Positions 46,501 to 57,262 of a DNA stretch of 64,000 bases are shown here, piece by piece; position 1 is the first letter of the stretch, and every line of letters starts with the position of its first letter. Below the pieces are notes generated by a model, which was given only the letters and a program-made list of their open reading frames with translations, did not search any database and was not told the origin of the DNA. The DNA comes from Sphaeramia orbicularis. Its lineage: Eukaryota; Chordata; Actinopteri; Kurtiformes; Apogonidae. The translations under genes were made by a program, and so were the position numbers. Location of the stretch: assembly GCF_902148855.1 (NCBI RefSeq), contig NC_043973.1:54151932-54215931 (forward strand), given 5' to 3'.

Positions 46501-49500
46501 GGGAAAAAGCTGAGGTTACGAGGCTTTTACTTTGAAGGGGTCAGGATGTGGTGGGCGGAGCCTCTTACAGCATGTTGAACTCGCTCAGGTCAGCGTGGAC
46601 CAATCGGGCCTCCTGAAACATCGTCCTCATGTTCTGCACGACCTGCAGGTAGAGCTCACACGCCTTTGACTCAGACAACACAGCGTTCTTCAGCAGTGGT
46701 GCCGGACTGATGGGAAAGGAGGTCAACACAGGTGATCGATAAGAGACAGGCGTCAGTACTGGTGCCGATAGAGGCGATGGTACTGGTGCCGGTACATGCG
46801 TCGGTACATGCACCGGTACAGGCGTCGGTACAAGCATCAGTATCGGTGCCGGTAAAGGTGCTGTTGCCAGTGCAGGTGTCAGTACAGGCGTCGGTACAGG
46901 CACCGCTGCCGGTACAGGTGTCAGTACAAGCATCAGTACTGGTGCCGGTACAGGCACCAGCACAGGTGTCGGTACAGGCGCCGGCACAGGTGTCGGTACA
47001 AGCGTCGGTACAGTTGTAGGAACAGGCGTTGGTACAAGCATCGGTACTGGTGTCAAGAAGCAGACACACACTCACATGTTGTCTTTTCCGATGAAGCTCA
47101 TTAACAGAACGTGACTCCTGAGCAACAGAGGTTCAGGACTCAGAACTCCAGCCGTCTGCAACCTGGGAAACAAACCCACAGTGAGCTTTGACTGAGTTCT
47201 ACCTGTCAGGAAAAGGTTCTACCCATGAGCATTAAGGTTCTACTGAGTTCTACCTATCAGTATTATGGTTCTACTAGGTTCCGGTTCCAACCTGATAAGG
47301 TTCCTCATCTCCTTCTCTGCCCAGGTTCTCACCATCTTACGAGGGTTTCCTTTGCAGTAACCATGGCGGAACCTGAACAACAGATCAACATTCAGAACAT
47401 CTTCACTCACCTGTATGCAGATGTCACAGTGGGCGGGGTTACCTGAACTCTCCACTGACATATTTGTCTCGGTCTTTGAACAAGAGGATCGACGTCTTGT
47501 AGATTTTTATTGCTCGGCTCTCTCCGCTTGATGTGCTCGCATGATACACATTAGCCTGACAACATAGAACCGACCAATCAGAGCAGCCACAGAACCCACA
47601 CCCTGACCAATGACAGGCTTTGTTTTTCTCATGTTTATTATGCAGGTGTTCTTTCGTTAGTGACCAAATGACACATACGGCATTACTTCACATCTGATAT
47701 TGATCAATGGTTCTCATCGACCCATGGATCCATTACCTCCTTTCCTGTACTGATGCAGCCGTTGATCTCGTTGATCACTCCTCGACTCAGCATCTTGAAC
47801 AAAATCATTCGAGTTCGTGGATCTAAAACCTGAAGAACAAGAATCAGCTGATTCTGGTGGACCTACTCAGTACAGTTTTATGATCCAGAACCTCAGGTCC
47901 ATCACTGATCCAGAACTTTCCTTCTCTAATGACACCTTCATATTTTCAGAGCATTAGTCTGGAACTGAAGTGAAAACCCTGTTTTCTGACCCACCACAGA
48001 TTCATTATCATCAGTTTGAAACGAAGCTGAAGAAAAAATGTCAATGGAACGTTGACTTGCAGTTTGTTCCTAAACATGTTCTATGGCTTTGACAGAACAC
48101 CAAAGGAAAACAAAACAAAAAAAAACATTCAACTGTCAGATCAGCTCCACTCCTTAAAACTGATTCTTTAATCACAAACAAGTAAACAAGACTAGATTAA
48201 ACTAGACTAAACCAGACTAGACTAGACTAACATAAACTAGACTAGACTAAACTCACTGAAGTTTCATGTGTTTCTACAGGACGTTCACCTGCTCGACTGT
48301 AGCACGATCTGATTTGTCCTTCACCCGGTACCTGTAGAAGAAGCACAACCAATGAGAAACTGAGTCAGGCTGGTCACATGACCTGTGCTGTGAGACACAT
48401 TGGGGGTTGGGACTCACGTGTCAGCGTCTTTTTGCTTCTGCATTGTCGTCACTTTGTTGATCACAGAGTCTGCGAAATTAAGTTTATCTGTGAACAGGAA
48501 CAAACACACCTGTCAGGAGGGGGTGGGGGCTGTTACCATGACAACACATCTGTTGGGAGGGGGCGGGACCTTACCCAGGTTGATCTTGTGTTCGTATTTC
48601 CGCAGAGCTTTGTCAGATGGAGTGGACGAAGACAGGGTGTGATTGGACAGATTCTGTCTGTTGGCCTGAAATAAATGCAGTAACAAATAAACAAACCATG
48701 TAAAGCAACGGACAGGTAAAGCAACGGACAGGTAAAGCAACTGAAAGGTAAACCAACAGACAGACAGGTGAACCAACAGACAGGTAAATAAGTAAATATT
48801 CACTGGACCAGTTTGACCAGGACACAGGATGCTCTGGGCCCGTTATCAGGCTCAAAGCAGCATCGTCGGTCAGACCACGCCTCCACATCGTCTCAGTCGG
48901 TTGTTTGTCACGGTATGGACGCCGTATGTCAGATAGTCATGTGACCAGCTGTGACCTTTCACCTGCACTGTCATCTTTAATGAGCTGGTACCTGCTGCCG
49001 GTTCTGTTCGGTTCTCACCTGGCTGTTCAGACCTGTCCTGTTGTAGCGTTTGGTCAGATCGCCTCCTGTGGTCTGCCACGCCCACTCGTCATCCTCGTCA
49101 TCATCCTCGTCATCTTCGTCATTGTCCTCGTCCTGGTGAGGACGTGACGCCGGCTGCAGACTGACTTCAGACATGTGACCCTGAACAGCCGACACCTCTG
49201 ATTGGTCGCTGCACAAAAATCAAGCAAAAAAACTCACTGAATTAAAAATAAACCGGAGTCAAATGACGACGATGAGCACACAACACCACCAACAACAACA
49301 CAACCACCACAAATAACAACACAACAACCATCACAAATAACAACCGACAACAACACAACAACAACACAACTACCACAAATAACAACACAACAACACAACC
49401 ACTACAAATAGCAACACAACAACCATCACAAATAACAACCAACAACAACACAACAACAACACAACTACCACAAATAACAACACAACAACCAACAACAACA

Positions 49501-49990
49501 CAACCACCACAAACAGCAACACAACAACCATCACAAATAACAACCACCAACCACAACACAACCACCACCACAAACAACACAACCACAACACAACTACCAC
49601 AAATAGCAACACAACAACCACCACAAACAACAACAACAATAACCTACAACAACAACAACAACACAACCACCAACAACAAACACCACCACAAACACAAAAA
49701 CAACAAACACCAATACCACCACAAAAACAGTCCAGGTCCTTCAACAACACGTGAATCACTTATTATTAACCCCATAATAATAATAATAATAATAATAATA
49801 ATCTGGTTTCAGTGTTACTCTGATCCAGTTCTGATGGACGTAGTCCAACAGTCTGGACCCGAACAAGCCAGGACCAGGTGAACGGACAAAATACAGTCCG
49901 GATCAGACCCGGGTCTATGAGGTCTACATCTTCTCACCTGTCCTCCTCTGCGTCATCAAACTGACCCGGGACAAACCGGGACAGGTCCAT
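43504..49990 (-). CDS. riok1: RIOK1, atypical protein kinase of the RIO family
   Basis: Seventeen coding exons: 49938-49990, 49019-49208, 48575-48665, 48418-48487, 48289-48331, 47737-47829, 47443-47555, 47292-47372, 47076-47162, 46569-46706, 46389-46492, 46207-46313, 45593-45658, 45224-45340, 45079-45132, 43842-43964, 43504-43614. They total 1641 nt, 546 aa, with no frame breaks; human is 568 aa. The known role is an ATPase/kinase needed for late cytoplasmic 40S subunit maturation and as a PRMT5 partner; the N-terminal [11 protein letters not shown] matches the PRMT5-binding motif. Visible motifs: acidic N-terminal run, nucleotide loop STGKEANVYHA (about 176-186), AIKIYKT, catalytic HADLSEFN (Asp about 313), metal-binding IIDVSQS (Asp about 330), acidic Glu run and Lys-rich tail. 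It is head to head with RPP40. Confidence 0.97.
44215..45062. repeat. GGGTTTAGAACAGGGTCA minisatellite
   Basis: 18-bp units GGGTTTAGAACAGGGTCA and GGGTTTAGAACAGTGTCA alternate. From about 44605 to 44750 and again from 44850 to 45000 a second block with GGGTTAGG units is repeated as a higher-order unit of about 240 bp. It lies in RIOK1 intron 15. Confidence 0.95.
45660..45985. repeat. ACACAACTGTAACACAACAG minisatellite
   Basis: CA-rich units with CCAGTACACAAACACAGACA, in a higher-order arrangement of about 47-60 bp. It abuts the acceptor of RIOK1 exon 45593-45658. Confidence 0.92.
46735..47055. repeat. GGTACAGGCGTCGGTAC minisatellite
   Basis: Units of 12 and 18 bases (GGTGCCGGTACAGGCGTC and variants) fill a RIOK1 intron. 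Confidence 0.92.
49255..49735. repeat. ACAACACAACCACCACAAAT repeat
   Basis: CAACAACAC-rich, cytosine/adenine strand-biased repeat in RIOK1 intron 1, followed at 49780-49801 by an (ATA)n run. Confidence 0.92.
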
Positions 49991-50226
49991 GACGTCACAC
50001 TGAACCGGGTTCAAACGTGGTCTAAAACTGTTGCGAACCGAGCCAAACGTGAGCAGCAGTAGTAGCGTGTTCACTCCCCACTCTTTTCCGGGTTGAATGA
50101 CGTCACTACGGCTACCGGTGAGGACCAAACTGCGTACGGCTCAGATGTCATTATTTTGAAGGACCTGAGAAGAAACACTCCGTTAGCCGCACGTATTTAA
50201 TAGAGATTTTTTAGCTTTACGTCAGA
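49991..50226. promoter_or_regulatory. Bidirectional RIOK1/RPP40 promoter with two CRE palindromes
   Basis: Only 236 bases separate the two divergent start codons. TGACGTCA, the full CRE palindrome bound by CREB/ATF, occurs at 49990-49997 (overlapping the RIOK1 start) and at 50098-50105. TTTCCGGG near 50086 contains an ETS-type core. There is no TATA box at a convincing position, as expected for a housekeeping promoter. Confidence 0.75.
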
Positions 50227-50619
50227 ATGTGTGCAGACCTGGAGCGGATCCCCAGGACTCTGTTGGTCTCTGAACGGTCCAGTTTCCAGAACCAAAAGAA
50301 CCAGCTCAGCGCACACGTGGGGCAGCATCACTTTAACTACAAGGTGAGTTAGCTTAGCCGTTAGCTTAGCTTCATGAACTCCGACAGCAGCAGGAGAACT
50401 GACGGAGTCCAAGGAGTTCAACTTACCCACAACTCAACATCTAAGGAATTAGTCCATTCAAACCACTAAGTGCCCTTTAACCAGTGTGGAAACTAACCAA
50501 CCGACACTGGAAGAAAATGACCGAGTCTGACCATTTTACAAAAGTCGCGTTTTAAATACAGTGAATAGTAGCACATGACATAGAGAACCATTTAACTTTT
50601 GTGTTCTTTGTTTTTACTA

Positions 50620-50651
<32 letters not shown>

Positions 50652-53619
50652 TTAAGATGTTAGTACATTTTAAATTCATTCAGGAAGAAATGTAATCTAT
50701 TGGTTCATTTACAATAAAAACAGTGTAGTTATAAATAAGTAAATCTAGAATACAGAAACTGTTTGTGTCATATGTCAGGAGTCTGATGGAAAGGCTCAAA
50801 GGGTCCGCCTGTGTCCTCGGCTGTAGCTCCACCCTTCATGGTCTGCCTGTGTCTTCAGCTGTAGCTCCACCTTTAATGGTCCGCCTGTGTCCTAGGCTGT
50901 AGCTCCACCTTTAATGGTCCGCCTGTGTCCTAGGCTGTAGCTCCACCTTTAATGGTCCGCCTGTGTTCTCGGCTGTAGCTCCACCTTTAATGGTCCGCCT
51001 GTGTCCTCGGCTGTAGCTCCACCCCTCATGGTCTGCCTGTGTCTTCAGCTGTAGCTCCACCCTTCATGGTCTGCCTGTGTCTTCAGCTGTAGCTCCACCT
51101 TTAATGGTCCGCCTGTGTCCTCGGCTGTAGCTCCACCCTTCATGGTCCGCCTGTGTCCTTGGCTGTAGCTCCACCTTTAATGGTCCGCCTGTGTCCTCAG
51201 CTGTAGCTCCACCCATAGTGTCCTGGACCGTCTTTAAGGACCCCGTCAGGTCGGACTTGAAGGCACATACTGGAGAACTGAGCCTGTGGTGTGTTTACCT
51301 GTGCAGGTGTCGGTACTGCTGCCAGAGTGTGGCTCCGCCCCCCCTCTCCTGGATGCAGCTCTGAATGGTTTCAGCAGTTTCTACCTGATCAGGAACCTGC
51401 CGGTGTACATGCTGCTGGACCAGGACTTTCTGCAGACCGCTGTCCACCAAGGTGCACCTGAACACATGTTGACCCACCTGATCATGTCTGTTAATGTGTG
51501 CTTTAACATGTGACCATCTGCGTTCAGGCAGCGTGTACGGACTGTCGTTCGGCTGCAGAGTCGATGAGGATCCATGTGTCGCTCTGATGCCAAACGGTGA
51601 GTCTGACAAGGCAGAGATGAAGCCCCGCCCCTCTGTCACTACCTGAACAGGTGAATCATTGCCTGTATGTGTCCATGTGCAGGTCGTCTGGTTCTGTCTC
51701 TGGACAAAGACTCCTTTGAGTTATTGGGGTTTGAGAGAAAAAAGTATAGATTCACCAAGAGAGCGACGAGCAGATACGGTCAGTTAATACACCTTTATTG
51801 AACATTATCTGTGACTCTGCCCCCTCTGCACCAGCGCCGTCTCTTAAACACACAGTCACTGTGACATGATTCTTAAGTCATTTTTTTTCTCTCAGTGGTG
51901 TCTGTAAATTTCAGTGACAGTAGCATGACTCCAGGTGGGCGGGGCTACCAGCGTCTCCTCACGGGTCTGAAGACACACCTCCCTTTGGTCGTTGACTTCC
52001 TGGTGTCACATCATCCAGGTAAGACATGTGCACATTACCCATGAGCCTGTGCTGCCACCGTCCAGATCCTTGTGGTTTTAATGAGTCACCTTCTACTCCT
52101 TACTGACTTACATTACCCACGGTGCTTTGCGGTCCTGTCAGGGGGCACTACTGCTCTTCAGCCTCTCCTCTCACGATACGATTGGTCAGAACATAGACCA
52201 TCTGTGAGCACTCGCTGCCTGGCCAACCTGCCCTGCCCCCTACTGACCTCTGACCTGCAGTCATGTGACCCTCACTCTGTCCTGGATTGGCTGGGTGCTG
52301 TGGATGCTGATGTCAGCTGGTGAGAGGACGCGATGATGTCACAGGCAAGTCATGTGGCCTCTGACCTACACTGACTCTTCTTCTGTGGTTTCAGTGAGAA
52401 CTCATCCAGCAGCTTCCTGTCGACAATGGTCTGTCCTGAACCAAAAACTACAGCCAGCAGCGCACTGAACGTGTCCGTTAGTGGATTCCTGAACCCACAT
52501 GAAATCCACCACCTCATCCAGGAGCTCAGGTAAGATGACCTCTGACCCATTCGAGCTGAGGCACAACATGAAAGGTCATTCTGTCTTGATTAAATATAAA
52601 GGTTTTCACAACAGAACAGACATGTTTGTCCAGAGCTACAATGTTTATTTTCATTAAATGAAGGATTCAACATCAGACTCAAACTGTTGAGGATCACTGA
52701 CCTGTTTCAGTCCAGTGTACGAGGGCTGTTCAATAAGTTCATGGCCTCACCCAGAAATACTGGTTGTTATAATACAGGATGTTACATTCTTTCGTGATGG
52801 GATAGTGATGCTTGAACATCGATGGACCAAGTGCATTGCTGTAAATGGAGATTATGTTGAAAAATAAAATATAAATTATCAGTCTGTGTTGTTCTGTTCT
52901 GGGTGAGGCCATGAACTTATTGAACGGCCCTCGTAGGGTTAGGTAGGGTGGTTATTTAGTTAGTAAGCTAGGTAGGTAGGTCTGTTAGGTAGTTAAGTAG
53001 GTAGGTTAGTTAGATAGGTAGGTAGGTGGGTTAGTTAGTTCACTGATGTCTTGAAAACATGGGCCGTGTTTAAGGTTCCACATCTTCTCTGTGTTACTGA
53101 TGAAAATGTGCTGCATGTCTAGTTCCCAGGATTTACCCTTACCCTAACCCTTCTACCCTAACCCTTACCCTAACTCTAACCCTTCTATCCTAACCCTTAC
53201 CCTAACTCTAACCCTTCTATCCTAACCCGAACCCTTACTCTAACCCTTCTACCCAAACCCTTACCCTAACTCTAACCCTTCTATCCTAACCCTTACCCTA
53301 ACTCTAACCCTTCTATCCTAACCCGAACCCTTACTCTAACCCTTCTACCCTAACCGGTCCAGCCCTCCACATGACTTTGGCCTTGTTCTCTAATGTTCTG
53401 TCTGACCGGTCTGGGTGCAGGTCTTACCTGGATCAGTCCCAGTTGGCGTCCTGGGTCGCTCTGACGGTTCATGGATTCACGGACAGTCCGGTTTCATGGG
53501 CCGGAGACGAGCGCAGTGTCCTGTGGAGCGGCAACACCTTCTACAGTCTACTGCTGTTCAAAGACGACACCTACCAGCTGCACCTGGCCACAGGAGCACA
53601 CCACACCTGTCCGCCTTGA
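50227..53619 (+). CDS. rpp40: RPP40, RNase P/MRP subunit p40
   Basis: Eight coding exons: 50227-50343, 51307-51451, 51528-51596, 51683-51778, 51896-52018, 52142-52319, 52395-52529, 53421-53619. They total 1062 nt, 353 aa (human 363), with all phases consistent. The protein is a subunit of nuclear ribonuclease P, which matures tRNA 5' ends, and of RNase MRP. Recognisable stretches compared with human: LLVSE near the start, LPECG, VALMPNGRLVLSLDKDSFE, FDWLGAV-like LDWLGAV, GFTDSPVSW and the C-terminal HTCPP. The start is the first ATG after the shared promoter and gives an N-terminus like human. No catalytic site is expected. It converges on CDYL. Confidence 0.95.
50560..51225. repeat. 38-bp tandem repeat, about 11 copies, in RPP40 intron 1
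   Basis: GGTCCGCCTGTGTCCTCGGC with CTGTAGCTCCACCTTTAAT recurs from about 50800. An (ATT)n run is at 50620-50650. Confidence 0.92.
52720..52933 (+). mobile_element. Internally deleted mariner-type transposon
   Basis: 37-bp terminal inverted repeats (CGAGGGCTGTTCAATAAGTT on the left) match with one difference and are flanked by TA on both sides. Inside, one frame keeps the C-terminal end of a mariner transposase (MLEHRWTKCIAVNGDYVEK then stop). It lies in RPP40 intron 7. The body is deleted, leaving 214 bp. Confidence 0.88.
52935..53365. repeat. GGTAGG-type and telomere-like repeats
   Basis: 52935-53040 has TTAGTTAGGTAGGTAG units; 53130-53355 has CCCTAACTCTAACCCTTCTA units in a higher-order repeat of about 110 bp. 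Both are in RPP40 intron 7. Confidence 0.88.
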
Positions 53620-53825
53620 CCCACCTTAGACCCACCGAGATCCGCTGTTACCCACCTTATACCCACTGAGGTCCGCTGTGACCCATTGAGGTCTGCCGTG
53701 ACCCACCAAGGCCCACTCTAGACCCGCTGAGGCCCACCTTAGACTTACCGAGGCCTACTCTAGACCCACCGAGGCCCACCTTAGACTTACAGAGGCCCAC
53801 TCTAGACCCACCGAGGCCCACCTGG
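53615..53825. repeat. Minisatellite starting at the RPP40 stop codon
   Basis: GACCCACCGAGGCCCACCTT and related units begin with the last bases of the RPP40 coding exon (CCTTGACCCACC) and fill the proximal 3' UTR. Confidence 0.87.
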
Positions 53826-54175
53826 TAATTTTAGTTGTTTCAGTCCTCAGTTGCGGCATCAGGATGAATGGTGTTGATGACATTTAGTTTCAGGGGTTTT
53901 CATTGGTCCTGAGGTTTGAGCTGATGACATCCAGACCTACTTCACTGTGTCCAAGTTTTCCAGCGACACCGCCTTGTGTTTAATGTTTACAGACGATCAG
54001 TTTGGTGTTTCCGGTGTGGCCCCAGAGGCGTTTGTCATCTGTGTCGTCTGATTCCAAATATGTAACCCTACGGAGAAGATCTCAATACTAGTGCCTAAAA
54101 CTCACAGCAGAGGCTTTATTTAATTCATGTTCCAGACGACAGATGCACTGGTACGCTGTAAAACTGTCAGTGGAA

Positions 54176-54181
54176 AATAAA
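54176..54181 (+). terminator. Poly(A) signal of RPP40
   Basis: AATAAA is followed by a GT-rich stretch (GTGTGTTTGGTTTGT), about 560 bases after the stop. Confidence 0.75.
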
Positions 54182-54734
54182 ACTCTACATTTGTACTGTC
54201 ATGTGCAGTGTGTTTGGTTTGTATTGACACATGAAAGTGGGAAAAAAGTATTGTTAGTTTGTGTTATATTTGTATTGGTACTAAAAGCAGATACAAAACA
54301 GACTGGCAACACACACAAAACAGACCGACAACACACACAAAAGAGACAGACAACACAAAACAGACCGACAACAGACAAAATATATATACAAAACTCTATA
54401 TGATGATCCGATAGAACTACTATCATACCATAATGATCCTGTCTAATCATCATGTGGATATGTTACACCTGTGAGGTGGATAGATGATGAACCCGTGTCA
54501 ATGAAGACCATGACCAACTGTAACTGTAACCCTGACCCTAAAACCATGACTAATGGGCTCAGACCAGCAGGTGTCAAAGGCCAGTGATTCAGAAACAAAC
54601 CCTTCTCTGACTTTTTTTTTTGTTTTGGTTACATTACACAGGCAGGACCAAAGTGAAAGGGTTGGTGTTGAACATGTGATTGGTCCATTTGTCAGATGGT
54701 CAAGGAATGTAACACAGACACCCATGAGCCATGT

Positions 54735-54742
54735 TACACACA

Positions 54743-54780
<38 letters not shown>
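54735..54780. repeat. (CA)n microsatellite
   Basis: Plain CA dinucleotide run; ACACAAAACAGACCGACA units also occur at 54293-54380. Confidence 0.95.
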
Positions 54781-54782
<2 letters not shown>

Positions 54783-54847
54783 AACAGAATGCTGACAGCT
54801 GATTGGCTGAAATCCTCTCATTCTAACTTAAAACTCTCCATTCTTCT

Positions 54848-55075
54848 GGCAACTGTGGCTCAGTTGGTAGAGCGGGTCGTCCAATAACCGAAGGGTTGGC
54901 AGTTCGAATCCTGGCTCTAACTGTCCACGTGTCGAAGTATCCTTGGGCAAGACACTCAACCTCACACATCTCCCAGTAGGACTTGGCAGCAGCTTGCATG
55001 GCCACGCCCACTGGTCCATGAGTGTGTGTGTAAAGTGCTTTGAAGGACCATTAAGGTGTAGAACATGGTCTGTAG
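54848..55075 (+). mobile_element. tRNA-derived SINE
   Basis: Head with A box TGGCTCAGTTGGTAGAGCGG and B box GGTTGGCAGTTCGAATCC, then a body with CCTTGGGCAAGACACTCAAC and a tail with AAAGTGCTTTGAAGGACC. The tRNA-like part does not fold into a full tRNA with an acceptor stem here, so this is a SINE and not a tRNA gene. Confidence 0.85.
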
Positions 55076-55239
55076 AAGTTCAGTCCATTCACAGTAGAAA
55101 CAGTCTTTGATTTGGATGATGTTTATGGGCCTTTTTCTGTTATTTGTGTTTTCAGTATTTCACTCCATAAGTGACAGTTATTAGCCCAACAAAGCCTTAG
55201 CACCAATCTGCATCTGTCACACATTCACAACCCTGATTT

Positions 55240-55925
55240 TAACAGACGCAGTCCAACTTTGACACATGTGGTCTAATTTTAACATGCGCAGTTTAACTTT
55301 AACACATGCACTCTAACTGTAACAGGTGTGGCCTAACTTTAACAGGCGTGGTCTGTGCAGCCTAACTTTAACACATGTGGCCTATCTTCAACATATGTGG
55401 TCTAACTTTAACAGGCGCGGTCTAACTTTAACAGGCTCAGTCTAACTTCAACACGTGACCTAACTTTAACAGGTGCGGTCTAACTTTAACACACGTGGTC
55501 TAACTTTAACAGGCGCAGTTTAACTTTAACATGTGGTCTAACTTTAACAGGCGCAGTTTAACTTTAACACGCAGCCTAACTTTAACACACGTGGTCTAAC
55601 TTTAACAGGCGCAGTTTAACTTTAACATGTGGTCTAACTTTAACAGGCGCAGTTTAACTTTAACACGCAGCCTAACTTTAACACACGTGGTCTAACTTTA
55701 ACAGGCGCAGTTTAACTTTAACATGTGGTCTAACTTTAACAGGCGCAGTTTAACTTTAACACGCGCGGTCTAACTTTAACACACACGGTCTAACTTTAAC
55801 ACACGCGGTCTAACTTTAACAGGTGCGGTCTAACTTTAACACGCGCGGTCTAACTTTAACACACGTGGTCTAACTTTAACAGGCGCGGTCTAACTTTAAC
55901 ACACACGGTCTAACTTTAACAGACT
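55240..55925. repeat. TCTAACTTTAACACGCGCGG minisatellite
   Basis: 20-bp units CTAACTTTAACAGGCGCAGT and relatives, with a higher-order repeat of about 124 bp between 55500 and 55760. CpG-rich for this window. Confidence 0.93.
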
Positions 55926-55929
55926 GTTC

Positions 55930-57262
55930 AATGACTCAATACTCAACTGTTCATACAATTTCAATTCATTCAAACTGATTCTCTCTCTGGGGGTGGGGGC
56001 TGGAGGCTGGAGTTGGGACAGAGAGGTGTGAGTGAAGCTGAGGTGTCGACAGTGATGGGAGGCGGAACCAGGCTGGAGCATGAGGTCCTGCCCAATGCTG
56101 CTTGCTTGGGGGGGGGTGCCACCGGGTGGGACTATTAGTAAGCTCCTCCTACTTTTTCACTCATTTGCATCTTTAATTTTCCTTTTCTGGTGTTTGAAAA
56201 TACAGAGAAAGGATATAGTTAGAAAAAAACAAACTGCACCAAATTATGAAATGACAAGTTCATACTTGAGCTCATTCAGAGTCTGATATGAAAACTACAA
56301 ACCCAGCCCACGGTCAGGACTGTCAGGCCATGACCACATACTCAGATGCTAGTCCTGTGGGTGGGGCCTAATACACAAATTCATTTTAAATCAGCTGTCC
56401 TGTTATGAAAAGGCTACAACAGAAAACATTAAGGTCAAAGGTTAGAGCCAGTTCAAGTCCTCCACTCTGTCCATGAAGAAGAAGGTCAGAGGTTACGTCC
56501 ACAGAGACAAACTGTTAACGAAGCTTCGCACAAATACTCAGATCAGCACATTCCCACAGTTACACAACTACAATAATCCTGCTGTGGGTTTGGATGGACC
56601 AGATGGACCACGAAGACCAGGAGGACGCTTGCTTAGTCCCACAACCTTTGAACTTAGTACCGAGTGTAAACCATCATAACCATGAGAACCATGAGACCCC
56701 CGTCAGATCCTCAGTGGTTTACAGTCCACATCCACTGTCTTCAGTTTGGAGGATTTAACAGTTTTCAGTGAGAAACATCATTTTGGACCAATGTTCTAAG
56801 ACCACAGAGGAACCGGTTTAAATCCATGAGTCCAGACACAACAGTAAATGTGGGAGAACCGTGTTGACGGACACTGATGGGACACTGATGTGGGAAATGA
56901 TCCATGTTTTTCATTTCCACACTTGTTCTGCTGTTGTTGACATTCTGAACCTTTTCCTCTCCAGTTGTCTTCTGGGGGTTGCGTGGCTGAACTGCCCTTC
57001 CTTACTTGAGCAGGTTCTGCCACTGTTCCCTGTGGTTCTGATCCAAACCCCATCAGCAGCGTGTGATGGAAGTCAACGGGCTGACACCACAGGACTCCAG
57101 CTCTGAAACGCTCCAACTGGACCAAGTCTAAAAGCTGTAGGACAAACTCTACGTTCTAGTCCACTCAGTTCTGAGTTCAAGGAGCAGAAGGACCGAGGTC
57201 TGCTGAGTCACTGTTGGGAGTCCTGGTCCTGTTCCAGTCCTGGTCCAGTTCAGGTCCTGGTC
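55930..57262. other. Region downstream of CDYL, probably 3' UTR in part
   Basis: No exon recognised. A G-rich patch is at 55990-56015 and a G-run at 56109-56117. An ATTAAA-type signal on the minus strand near 56172 could end CDYL transcripts; this is weak. Confidence 0.4.

Noticed and set aside
54855-54920. A tRNA gene
   Set aside because: A and B boxes are present, but the acceptor stem is missing and the sequence continues into a SINE body found twice more in the window.
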